Shown: positions 1 to 10,227, counted from the first letter of the stretch. The stretch is 33,573 nt of DNA from Antrodiella citrinella (GCA_004802725.1 SGPM01000302.1:1-33573), one strand, 5' to 3'. The notes: generated from the sequence alone by a model not told the origin. Made by a program: numbers and translations.

Positions 1-2951
1 ACCAATGCGAGTGTGGGCGTTTTCTCACTAGCCAGCAGTTCTTGCACGCGATGTGGGAGCTTGAGAAGACGGTGAATGTCTCGTAAAACACGGAGCTCGT
101 TCTCCGTCAAAAGGGTGCCATCGAGATCGCGTTGATACTTGGGCAGCTCGATGAATTTCTTGATCGCCTGTAACGATGTGATCAGTGAAAGGGAACTTCA
201 AACTTGAAGTGACTACTCAACAGTCAGATGATGTCGGAGACGTACAGGATAGAGTTCAAGAGCACGATCAATCATGAGGTACGTAGAAGACCAACGAACT
301 TCCATATCGCGCAGAAGCTGCACTGGTCGGAGCTTCTGTTGGAAAGAACCATCTGCATTTCCCTTCAGGATGATGTCATGGAAGTCATCCCGACGAAGTC
401 GAGATACACGACAGCTCGAAACCAGTTTACGCACACGAGCCACTGGATCACGAAGCAATGCCACATGATACGACGGATCTGCTTCGAGTGCAGTACGAGT
501 GGCGACGGGCGGGTCTTCCACATCGTCGTCCAAGTCAGTGGCATCGAACGTGAATGTCGAAAGAGGCTCCACTTCTGTGAGTTTCGCAAGTGCTGCTTGC
601 ACGGCGAGATTTATGACATGTGGAAAGCATCTGTCGCAGAACATGTCAGAGGTCATGTATGCAAATAAGATACTACTAATACATACCTGATGCGATTACC
701 ATCCCGATGAAAACGAATGCCAGCAGCCGTCAGAAGCCGCTCAAGTTCCTCCATCATGGTATCGCCACTTGACGCGTTATCCATAGTGAGCATACCAATC
801 TTCAAACTTTGTCAGATCTTATTCAAGTTCACATGGTAAGAACGCGAAACATACCTTGTGTAGAATACCCAGCTCTCGTAAGATGTGCACGAATTGCCTT
901 GCGAGATCAACACCTGTATGTGTACCTTTGATGAAACGAAATGCTCCGAGACGCGCGCGCAGCCTCAGATGACCACGATCATCCTTGTTAATGAAGTGAA
1001 GTGTCACACCCATAAATCCACGTATATTCTTGTCGGACCAAACATCACATGTGAACGAAACACGACCGAGCGCGTTCTGTGATCAAAATGAAAGCATCAG
1101 TGTTACCACGGTGGTACATTCAATTACTGTTACTCACCTGCACGTCGTCTTCCAACTTCAGGTGCTCCGTCTTGAACATCTTCCCAAGAAGAGTCGTCAA
1201 ATAGGTCCGATGAGGGATGTCGTCATTGGTAAGGTCTGCGTTGAGATAAAGTAGGAGATCTCTGAATTCGTCGGTTGAGGTGACATTGATTGACTATTGA
1301 CATATTGTTAAGGCGTGAATACATATATGGATAGACACGACGTACCTGATCATCTGCTACTATCCAACGCACCAGCAACTCATGAAAGCGAGCGATAGTG
1401 AACGCCTCACGGACTTCAAACTGCTGAGCATCGTTTGATTCCGTACTGCGCAGATTATCCTCCCATCCCTTAAGACCGAGACCAATCACGGTCTCACGGT
1501 ACTCTTTGGGATGGTACCGTACAAGATGTTTACGGATTGCGGTCGTCTGACCATTCTGTACCTTCCACGCTGTCCAATTCTTGGAATCACTAAGTAAAGA
1601 AAACAATGAGCTGTCATGAGACTAATCAGAGACTCNGAAAGTGTTGACGTACAGTGGACAGAGACGACAGGAAACATAAGCCTCCTTGCCTTTAGGTACA
1701 AGCGGCTTCCCCATGTAGAGCGGAGGAGCTGTGTCGGGCAGGCTCGTAGGCTTGTGAGAGCTCTCGCCGTTTGGTCGGGTGAAGAACCAACAATCNCTTG
1801 CAGANGCTGCTGAGTTCTGGCGTGCTTCCTTTAGAAGNGACTTGTAGCCAGGAACCTCAGCATCTGCGAGGAGAGAAGGAGCAAGTGCAGGGTGTGGTGC
1901 AGTCGTCTNGACACCCGCGTTCGGCATCAACGATGGACCAACACCAGGGACACCTGGGCCTGTATACTCGGAGTCGTTGTCCTTACTAATACGTCGACGC
2001 TGAGTAGTTCGCGCTNNGCCGTTCCTGGTAGTACTGGCAGCTCGCGAGCGTTTTTGACCTCGTCGAGAAGGAGAGAGATTGATAGTGGTAGTGTTGGTGA
2101 CGGTGGTAGGAAGTGCTAGAGCAGTCGGTGGATAAGGATTGTGTGCATACATTTGGTATGAACCTCCAGCCTGAGGATGGCCGCCCGAAGCGGGATAAAA
2201 GGGTGGTGGCATCCCATGATGCGGAGCAGGTGTGTAGTAGCCTTGTGGGGCATACTGTGTGCCATGGTATGGCGGATAGTAATGCGGTGGGTACTGAGGA
2301 GGNGGCTGAGGTGCAGGTGTCGAAGCAGTCGTAGGAGGAAAGGGAGTATGGTTCCGCACTACCAGCCGGTATAGCAGAGTGAGGCGGACTCGGAGCCGAG
2401 CNGGAAGGTGTTGAAGGTCGTCCAGAAGGCGTGTAAGAACCAGGGCCACCAGACCATTGGTACGAGAACGTCGAGAAGCTTTGACGTGTGGGAGTTCCCT
2501 AGTAAAATCCCAATCAGTTTCTGTAAAGCTCACTCAAAGCAAGAAACGAACAACATACCTCGTGTGACGGAACTACTACGAGAGGTCTGTCCTCCCCTGC
2601 ATACAAGCCACAGCCACAGGGTGTACCAGCCGGACATTGACAGACTGGCTGTGTGACCACTGGCATACCACTGTGGCCGGAAGCCATGTTGCAAGGGAGA
2701 GGCCCACAATCCGAGCTCGAGTCTGAGTGAAGAAGGCGGGGAAATAGTGAGCGGATATCTTCATCGAAAGATAGGAACATTTTATACTTACAGCCCGCTG
2801 CGCACGGTCTCTTTAAGGCATTGGCAATTGTCGAAACAAAACAAACAGGAGCGGTACTACCGTTCTGCAAGATATAAGATCGAACGAACAATACATCGAG
2901 GCGGGACTCACCAGAATGAGCAGATCCGTAGGTCGCCTTTGATTCGGACAC
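1..2951 (-). CDS. hAT-superfamily transposase with BED zinc finger, C-terminus off the left edge
   Basis: Cut-and-paste DNA transposase that should bind its element's ends in the nucleus. Inferred minus-strand exons: 2951-2912, 2722-2559, 2498-1653, 1589-1346, 1293-1138, 1076-855, 799-687, 630-246 and 167-1, about 780 residues in the window. Order: a Cys-rich N-terminus; a Pro/Tyr-rich low-complexity stretch with a basic patch (SRRGQKRSR); a BED finger formed across the 1653/1589 junction (CRLC, then HLVRYH); then DDQSINV, TCDVWSDKN, LTMDNAS, CFPHVINLA and VRWSSTYLMID. The Asp residues in CDVWS and MDNAS match the first two catalytic acids of hAT RNase H-like cores, and CFPH is the family's CxxH. 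The last catalytic Glu and the dimerisation domain lie outside the window. One extra base near 2350-2370 breaks the frame inside the third exon, and eight codons there contain n, so activity is uncertain. The upstream start at 2951 is supported by phase across a 189-nt intron; 2687 is the alternative. Confidence 0.88.
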
Positions 2952-3111
2952 CGAGCCGCAAGACCGCTAGCGCGAGGCTGCGCGACAATAGATGTACCTA
3001 TAAAAGATGTCAGTCTGAGTCTTCGTGGAGTACCACTGCACAGTTAATCGCTGCAGCGAACAAGCACGCTGACCGACTTCGGTTCATAACACTTTTGTCG
3101 TGTTTTGTGCA

Positions 3112-3856
3112 ATGTCCAAGTTCGTACTGCATTTGTTCAGAGAAGTATTTCAAATTGACTTACCGTGAATCTCCAGTCAGATTCCGGGTCTCTTGAGCCC
3201 GCCAGAATCCCCTTCGTTGTCCGAAGCCCCGGTAGCACCTGGTGAGTGAATGTCGCAGTGCGTTGAACGTGTACAAGGTGCTGATGTATTGTCAATACTC
3301 AGTCACTCGAACGAGTCGGAACTCCGTTTCGCCTGAACGGCGGGAGTTCACGCCGGTTTCTGACTCGGAAGGGGACCAGACTGACACTGAAGACGGATAT
3401 CCTATGGGCATGTCAAGTGCAGACACAGAGTTTGCGAGACTTTTCGAAGCTCTCCACGCACTCTACTCAAGTCCTCAGTATGCTAGTGGTCGTTCCGCCG
3501 GGACCCTGCCGATCCTGCGTCGCTTTCATCCCGAGCTACGCCCACCCGGATATGTCGTGCTCTTGAGCTCTGCAGAGCGGGGCGCTGTTCAGGAGTTTCG
3601 TCGTGCCTTTGAGCGTACAGCCCGTGATCAGAATGGATTCAGCAGAGAGGGTACCGTGGATGCCATGCAGGAGGAGTTCTCCGCTTTGCTTGGATTCCTT
3701 TCGCAAACAATTCCCGCGTTGGCGCGAGCTGGTCTGGGTCGAGATTTTGCGTATCAGCGAGTGGTCATAGGTATCATGCAACTGTTCTTGGATGGGTTGA
3801 AGGCAATGGTGGACATAGATGAGCGAGTTGTTGGGACTGTGCGTCGTTCTGGATAG
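3112..3856 (+). CDS. Unknown 208-residue protein, divergent from the hAT transposase
   Basis: I do not recognise this family. Inferred exons are 3112-3123, 3181-3241 and 3303-3856, which add up to an unbroken 208 codons plus stop; the junction at 3241/3303 has a perfect GTGAGT donor. The N-terminal third is acidic and rich in Ser and Pro (LLSPPESPSLSEAP, VSDSEGDQTDTEDG). The rest is predicted helical, with hydrophobic spacing around FARLFEALHAL, EEFSALLGFLSQ and IGIMQLFLDGL. The start lies only 160 bp from the transposase start in the opposite direction, and the gene lies inside the stretch that ends at the putative terminal repeat. It therefore looks like element cargo or an accessory protein rather than a host gene. 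The first 12-nt exon and the ATG at 3112 are the least certain parts. Confidence 0.6.
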
Positions 3857-4083
3857 GTTTGAATAGTGTATATTGTTGTGGTTATGATACTACATTGAAT
3901 GCGAAGGAGTCGAGCCACGAAACCGGCGAGACGACAGAATGAAGGTGAGTGAATGCGTTACAAAAGCGCTCACCTCAAGGTCACCTTGATGTGACCTCAA
4001 GGTGCCACGTGTTCACCTTGATATCGCTCCAAGGCGACCAGCCGCGAAGCCGTCAAGGTAAGATGTGACCTTGCTCCAAGTTG

Positions 4084-4105
4084 ACCTTGTCTCGCGGCAA
4101 CACTA
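4084..4105 (+). repeat. Internal direct copy of the terminal 22-bp motif
   Basis: This 22-bp stretch, starting ACCTTGTCTCGCGG and ending CAACACTA, is identical to 4208-4229 and in the same orientation, 124 bp earlier. It repeats the putative transposon end inside the array. Confidence 0.85.
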
Positions 4106-4207
4106 CCACGTGTGCACTCCAAGGTCACCTTGAGGTCACCTTGATGTACCTCTCGGGCACTTCAAGGTCAACAAGGTGACCGGACCCGTCACTCCAAGGT
4201 CACCTCT

Positions 4208-4229
4208 ACCTTGTCTCGCGGCAACACTA
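4208..4229 (-). mobile_element. Putative right terminal inverted repeat of the hAT element
   Basis: Read on the minus strand this starts TAGTGTTGCCGCGAGACAAG. The first five bases fit the hAT end consensus YARNG. It is the outermost member of the palindrome array; beyond 4229 the array stops and kinase-gene promoter sequence begins. hAT insertions make 8-bp target duplications, so the predicted duplication is 4230-4237 (ATACTGGG). The matching left end should lie before the window start and cannot be seen. Confidence 0.6.
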
Positions 4230-4410
4230 ATACTGGGGGGACCCTCTTCCCCCTTCCCCCGTGAGAACTACTAGTACGACCGCGATCGGCAAATCTGACG
4301 CCTCTTGGAGTCTTGCATCCAGATTCCAACCCTCTCGTATCAAAGAGCAGTCTTTGGGGTTCAATCTATAGTGGGCCAATCCCTTAGTGCAGTACCCCCG
4401 GGCCAGGATC

Positions 4411-6245
4411 ATGTCTGATTCTATTGACTCGGACGTACGTGTCAGCAGTCTACAGCCTCTTAGCTTTGACCCTGATTGTCGTATATCAAGGCAATCGCAC
4501 TCAGTGAAACTAGCAAGACGGAAATCCTCACCTATATCGACGACGTGATCCCTCTGAATCAAAACGATCCAACTGTATCCGAACAAATTCCCGATGAGTT
4601 TGAGCAAAACACGTTAGACGTGCTTTGGGACGTAAGTACATCTTGTCACTGACAGTCTCGCATCGATTTCATGTATTCTGGCATTGCAATAGCTGTTGGA
4701 TCCCAAACATGGTCCGGCGAAAGGCGTGAAGAACAATCGGATATTGCTACCAAAGGTGTTACGGCGGTTAACTATGAAATTGGTCTTGCGCCACAACAAA
4801 CTGCCTCGTGCATTTTATCTCAAAGGCGTCAATAGCACAGAGAAGGAAAATCGTGGTGCAGGCGGATTTGCCGACGTTTTCATCGGGGAGTGGAAGGGCA
4901 AAGCTGTCGCTCTGAAGCGGCTTCGTGTTGAATCGAAGTCGACACAAGTTGAGGAAGCATTGCAAAAGGTATGTTGGTCAGTACAGCCTCATAGTCCGTC
5001 TTCTAAAGAGGTTATATTGCAGCAATTTTGCCGCGAATCTATACTGTGGATGCACTTGGACCATGAGCACGTGCTTCCGTTCTACGGTGTATCCGATGAC
5101 GCATTTTCGTTATCAATCTGCATGGTTTCACCATGGATGCACAATGGGAATATACGCCACTATATAAATGATGTGCTTCGCGAAACGTATCATGTCGGTG
5201 GGCAGGAACTCGTTCAGTCAGTCAATCGATGGGTACGCCTTCCCGTGCGCGGTGCGACATGATCAATTAGACTAACAGCATCGTCCAGTTGCATCAGGTC
5301 ACTCTTGGACTCATATACCTTCTAGGGGAAGACATTATTCACGGCGATTTACACGGTGTATGTTACTTTTCTCCTTTCACTCAACTTCTGCTCCATCGCT
5401 CATCTGGATACAGGGAAATATACTCATCGATGCTAGGGGCAGTGTCCGACTTACTGATCTCGGTACGGGATCATACATAGATAGGACTCCGCATCCGTAC
5501 GCATTCCAATATCGCGCGCCTGAGCTCCACGATCCCGAGGAGTTTGATCTTAATGACGACGGACCAACCGTTGAGAGCGACATCTTTGCATTCGCGTGCG
5601 TGTGTATCGAGGTACGTCCTGACGTTTATGGCTCTTCTTCCTTTTCTTACTGAATAATTGCTCAGCTTTACACAGAACATATACCGTTCGAAGGCATATC
5701 CTACTTCAGGGTCAGCAAGGATGTCGTCAACGGATTACGTCCTCCCAGGCCCGTCACCAAAGACGGTATTGTGGTATCCGATCCTTTGTGGGGCCTCATT
5801 GAACACTGTTGGTCACAACAGCCCAAAGAGAGGCCTTCTGCGCATTTTGTGGAGGAGAAGCTGAGAGCTATCGTAGAGTCCGGAGCCTCGCCGGGGCTCC
5901 AGATCCAAATCGCTACCCTTGGGAAGGAGAAGGAAGATCTGCAGGCTCAAATTTCTCAGAATACGAAGGAGATTGCGCAGTTCCGAGCGATGTTATCGTG
6001 GCACGAACAGGAGCTCAAACAGGCGAAGGAGCTGGGGGAAAAGCAGGCGATTGAGTTGGCCAATATGAGTGCGCGGATCCAAGATTATACAGATGGTGTG
6101 GATGCGATCTCTGGACTGGTGGACCAGGTGGGTCATGGAGTCAACTGTTGATGGAGCACTGGCTCAAGATTTGATTGTTCAATAGCTGAAACTGCGGCGT
6201 GGCGGCGAGCATGGTAAACCCGTCTCCGGTGGGAAGCACAAGTAG
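4411..6245 (+). CDS. TKL-like protein kinase with C-terminal coiled coil
   Basis: Eight exons: 4411-4434, 4491-4631, 4693-4968, 5023-5232, 5289-5357, 5414-5611, 5666-6127 and 6186-6245, giving 479 residues. Every exon is a multiple of three, so all seven introns are phase 0. Residues ~110-360 form the kinase domain: glycine loop GAGGFADVF, ATP lysine in VALKRL, catalytic loop HGDLHGGNIL (HGD instead of HRD, Asp and Asn kept), LTDLGTG in place of DFG, the APE motif in YRAPELH, and a C-lobe tryptophan in EHCWSQQPKERP. A coiled coil follows (~375-455), then a short basic end, RRGGEHGKP. The last intron is preferred to reading on to TGA at 6151 because the spliced end matches the tail-only gene at 9357-10227. 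Substrate unknown; catalysis plausible since Lys and both Asp are present. The start lies 182 bp from the putative hAT end. Confidence 0.87.
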
Positions 6246-7062
6246 AATCTCTCGAGTCTGATCTATGAATAATGCTTTCGCGTCCTTATAATTATCGCAG
6301 CATGCTTGCAACATGCCACTGCAAATTCAATGCATCATTCAGAAGGAGTCACGATTCAGCGCGTTTGACAGTCACTAGGTATAGGCAGACGCCCGTTCTC
6401 CCTTCAGCTTCCCTCTCTGAGCTTTTCGTCTCACGTCATGAACCTGCAGCACAACCTTGTTCTTCAATTGCGCCAGCTCGAAAGTCAGTTGCTGCACCCA
6501 GCCGCGTTAGTGACAATGTCGATTCCTTCGCCATCGCTCTCAACCCACCTCTCCTATCATCTATATCAAACCAACTACGTCGTTGTAATCCCTTGCTGTT
6601 TCCGAGTCCGCCGCCGGATGAGAGCACGTCGGTACCTTCGGGATCAAGTGGCTACACATATGAAGTAGAAGGAAGAGCTGAAGAACGACAGCTCTGCGCA
6701 CGTGAAGTAGACCGTGTGACGGGGATTCGAATGGTTCCTGAGCGATGTTTGCACTGGCAGAACTGGTGAGTGTTGACACTGAGTCTACAGAGTAAGACAT
6801 GATTTCACGGTAGGAAACTGCGCCGTACTCATGGCAGGCCTGGAAAAGCTAGTGGGGGGTCAAAATAGGTTGTATGGTCTGCACAAGCTGCACACTTCTG
6901 AGCAAGAATCTAGTTCTATATGTATGCAGCCATTTTCCTCGATAGTATAAGGGAGTGAGTAAGCAAGCTCCCGGTTATAGCGGACTGGCATACCTCTTCA
7001 AGCGATATCTGAGGTAGAGGTAAGGGTATCGGAGCAGGAAGAATCTCAAGAGGAAGTGGCAA
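6246..7062. other. Gene-poor stretch between convergent kinases, possible decayed tail
   Basis: No intact gene is supported. Minus-strand frames contain short pieces that could be remains of the decayed kinase's disordered tail (PEGTDVLSSGGGLGN near 6600) and coiled coil (TFELAQLKNKVVLQ near 6470), separated by stops. A plus-strand open frame at 6272-6769 covers the same DNA with similar composition. I cannot decide between them. Confidence 0.4.
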
Positions 7063-8564
7063 TTATATGATACCAGTAAGCTTCTGCACAACATCTTATA
7101 TGACGGGTCGCTGAAACCGGTCCTCACGCCAGCAGTATTCGATTAGCATCCACATATCATCAGCGATCGGTCGTCCGTCAGGGAGCAATAGACGAGGTGG
7201 GCGGTTACCCTACACGATGTGATTCTGCAGTTGGTAAGCATTGAGGTTCGAAAAGGCGGACCTCCCACGTAAAGCTAATGGAAAAGTCAGATCTTGTGAA
7301 ACGAATTTGGTAAACTGACGCACCTCCACGCAAGTACATCCGAATGAGTACACGTCGCTCCCAAATGTTTGTCGCCTGGAATCGAGGCCAAACATTTCAG
7401 GGGCGATGAGCTCGGGTGCTCTCCACTGATCTGCGCCGCCGCCGTGGATCGAACCATGTCCATGGGATATTGCTTCGGAGAGGAGCGACAGCCCAAAATC
7501 AGTCAGACGGGCTTGACCAGCATCGTCAATAATGATGTTCCCGGCATTGATATCACCGTGGACTATATCCTGCTTGTGTAAAAAAGCCAAAGCCAGCGCA
7601 CTTTGATTCAGCTATGCCGGATGATCAGCTGGTAGAATGTCGCCTGAAAGTCGCATTGATCTCACCCATTCGTGCACAGAGGTCACAAATATATTCCCAC
7701 TTAGATTGCCTTCGCTCTTCTGAATAAACAGGTAGTCCTTGAGACTACCATTCTCCATCCACGGCGAGACCATGCACATATTGCCAGGAAATACGTCTTC
7801 GGAAATGCCAAGAATCGGAAGGACGTGCTCGTGAGCTGCGATGTTCCACAAAAGGGACTCGCGGTAGATAGCCTGGCTCAATCGTTCCTGTCAATCGATG
7901 TCTGCTGTTCCCAATGATAGCACGAGAACTCACCAGCCTCTTTTGAGATTCAGTCGCATTCCGGGATACCCTCAGTTTCTTTACAGCGACCTTTTCGTCG
8001 CCATAGGTCCCGCAAAATACTTGGGCAAAAGCTCCCATCATCGGGCGACGCAGGTCGATGTCGCGAACTCGGATGTCATCCAACTTGAGTGCGACTGGAA
8101 ATACACAGTGTGTAACTGTGAGCTTCAATGAGAGCCGTCGGAGCCATGCCCGGTTAGTGTCCGACAGCGCAAGACTTCCAGGAGCACCTGGCTGTTCTGG
8201 CTTCAAAAAGCTTTGACATTCGTGAATATTAGACAAACCGCATGTGGATCGCTCCTAAACATACCTGGTAGATCTCGGAGAGAATAGATCGTGCGCTGTC
8301 TGGATCCAGAGTTTGCAGTGGATCTGTGGCACGCTTGGCATCGAGGAGCACAAGAATGTGACGTGGAGTCGTAAGACTCGGATCCAACGCCAGTTCCAAA
8401 GGGTCATGTTCGACCGGGGTCGAGTCTCGTACTACAACCGCCAGCGATTTCGAGCGAGATTGTGTGGCCCGGGTCAAACGAGACCATGCAACAAACAGCA
8501 CCTTTTGGATATGGATTTTGAATGGTATGGAAGACAGGCAGATGTAGATATCGATGGTGCTCAC
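7063..8564 (-). pseudogene. Decayed TKL-like protein kinase
   Basis: Related to the kinase at 4411-6245. Inferred exons: 8564-8265, 8200-7934, 7887-7666, 7611-7324 and 7274 downward; the first four are multiples of three, so introns are again phase 0. Kinase motifs are clear: VAVKKLRV, YRESLLWNIAAHEHVLP, SPWMENGSLKDYL, HGDINAGNI, LTDFGLS and WRAPELIAPE. The final exon is broken three times. A base is missing in the T run at 7249-7256, where PPF should continue into SNLNAYQLQ. TAG at 7210-7212 precedes GNRPPRLLLP. TAA at 7096-7098 interrupts the conserved C-lobe end after RFQRPVI. The frame then stops at 7063-7065 with no coiled-coil tail attached. The first exon's N-terminus is uncertain. A single-base consensus error could explain the frameshift, but not the two nonsense codons together with the missing tail. 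Confidence 0.8.
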
Positions 8565-8612
8565 TAAGTCTCAGTGATGACCTCAGACCTCTCCGTTGGC
8601 CATTCCCGCACA

Positions 8613-9013
8613 CTATGTCAAGAATGCATGGTATATTCTACGCATTCCCTGGATCCAATAGCGTGTCAATAAGGTAACTTTACAGGCGAACGCGCTTATA
8701 CTAGGACGCACTCGGGTATCTCCATAGTCTTTGAACAGTCTATCCAGGCCGTAGCATAGCGTTCTCGCCCACGTTGCGCAATGCCACACAATTTCGGTGA
8801 TCACTGGAAGTTTACGCCCGCTTGGGCATGTGTCAGGAGTGTGCTCAGGAAGAGTCAGGGCTAACATGAACACCGCCAGATCGCCAGTCTTGTGGATTTC
8901 ATGCAAAGTCCACGGCGCTGCTTCTGGGAGCTTCGTCGGCGAACGCAAATCCCAAGGCAGACCAGGATACGTGACCGAGAGACAAGTCGCGGGTCCCTGT
9001 ACTAAAGAGCCGA
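8613..9013 (-). CDS. Uncharacterised open frame, possible gene fragment
   Basis: I do not recognise it. The minus-strand frame is open for over 130 codons and has ordinary protein composition, with stretches such as KLPEAAPWTLHEIHKTG, TEIVWHCATWARTLCYG and TRYWIQGMRRIYHAFLT before a TAG stop. There is no clear initiator: an in-frame ATG lies at 8946-8948, and the more upstream part would need an exon I could not connect convincingly. It lies just upstream of the decayed kinase on the same strand. It may be a fragment of an unrelated gene or chance. Confidence 0.25.
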
Positions 9014-9356
9014 GATACCATTACCTTACTACAGCACGATCGTTCTGCTCGACACGCGGAAGACTGACTTTCGCATAAAGATGAGACCCGACGACCAGCA
9101 CACTGGCAAGGAGTATTAATCAAGACTTCATTTCACATCCTGCGACGCAATTTGAAGACGACGTCGTGAAAGCAAGACACAGACGTTAAGCTGACCTATT
9201 TAGTCTCCCATTGACAGCGGGCGTGCCAGGCTCGGGGGGCGCTTTCTTATTTTTCTCCCAGCTCTAGTGGCACGGGACAATGGCGTACGAGGCAAGATCG
9301 GGGATTAGCTTCAGAATCATGATGATGATATCTGAGGCTCTAGATGTCCTTGATGA

Positions 9357-10227
9357 TCAAGAAACCTGTTTCCCATTCCCGACGCCCCGACGCTGGTTTA
9401 TCTACTCGACACTTGATCAATTGTTTTCTATCCGAGTTTTACGACTCACTTGAGTTGCGATACCAAGAATTGCATCTACCTGCGCTCTCATCTCGGCAAG
9501 CTCTTTCGCCTGCTGCGCACATGTTTCTTTTGAAAGGCTGAGCTCCTTCTCGTACCAGGATACCATCCCCTGGAGCTGTTCAATTTCGTTGGCTTGAGCG
9601 GAGACCTGGCTCTGAAGCGCTTCCCTGTCCTTCATATGTGCAGTATCTTGGCCCTCAAGCGCAGCGAGCTGGTTCCGGAATTCTTCATCCTGCTTTGCAT
9701 GCGCCGAGACTTGGGCACGCAAATGCTCGAGCTCTTTCGACTGCTCATCACAGGTTCCGGGAAACTTACTGCATTGTCCTCGAGCCGGGCCTTCCGAGTC
9801 GCTTCAGCAACGGACGCCACACTCTCAGCTGCCGGTATGGAGCGGGTTGGGCTCTCGTCGACTTCTGGCTCTGCGGTAAGAGACCAGGGTACAGGATGCA
9901 CAACCGGTGAAGTAGCCCTGAACAATACCGGAGACTCGAGGTGGGCCGTATTTGCGGATATATTATTGAAAAGGACTGTGGGAACTGATCCTTGTGGTGG
10001 AGGGGGGGTGTAGGGGAATAGATAAACCCGAGAATTGGGTGTGTACTCGTTGGAGTGGCCCGATGTACCGCCTCCGTCCCCGTCCCGAGACCATGGCCAG
10101 CGAGCACGCTTCTCTTTTTTGATTCTGAGAAGTTAGATTAGATGATAGTGCCATTAACGGCTCGGAGTGAAAACGACCGCTGACTATAACTTGGTACTTA
10201 CCCATCACGGCGCGGTGGAATATTCAT
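9357..10227 (-). CDS. Orphan kinase-tail protein: disordered N-terminus plus coiled coil, no kinase domain
   Basis: Inferred exons: 10227-10202 (MNIPPRRDG), 10124-9450 and 9401-9357. The N-terminal half is Pro/Ser-rich and probably disordered (YLFPYTPPPPQGSVP, ESPTRSIPAAESVAS). The C-terminal half is a coiled coil with heptad-like repeats. The coil aligns with the tail of the kinase at 4411-6245: MVSWYEKEL against MLSWHEQEL, then QQAKELAEMRAQ, then VDAI. An intron falls at the same phase-0 place after Gln, and the ends are alike (QRRGVGNGKQVS against LRRGGEHGKPVS). The frame slips by one base near 9760-9768 (one base missing around GGAACC), so it is either a consensus error or a damaged gene. 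A role in pairing with the kinase tails is inference only. Confidence 0.65.

Larger units (their letters stand above)
3971..4229. repeat. Array of AAGGTCACCTT-type palindromes, probable subterminal repeats of the hAT element
   Basis: The segment is packed with copies of TCAAGGT and its complement ACCTTGA, often back to back: TCAAGGTCACCTTGA at 3975-3989, a double unit at 4119-4144, further units at 4161-4181 and 4194-4205, plus degenerate ones between. A 16-bp unit, CACTCCAAGGTCACCT, occurs at 4115-4130 and 4190-4205. Two CACGTG palindromes sit at 4006-4011 and 4107-4112. hAT elements commonly carry clustered subterminal motifs bound by their transposase. The position, just inside a hAT-like end, makes that the best reading; a regulatory array for the kinase downstream is the alternative. 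Confidence 0.75.

Noticed and set aside
3971..4229. AAGGTCA half-sites resembling animal nuclear receptor elements
   Set aside because: Fungi lack nuclear receptors of that type, and the array is better explained by its place inside a hAT end.
6715..6740. TTCGAATCCCCG on the minus strand, like a tRNA T-loop
   Set aside because: No paired T stem, acceptor stem or anticodon arm could be folded around it.
6272..6769. Plus-strand open frame of 165 codons downstream of the kinase
   Set aside because: No domain and no support for its start; the opposite strand holds equally protein-like fragments that may be kinase tail remains.
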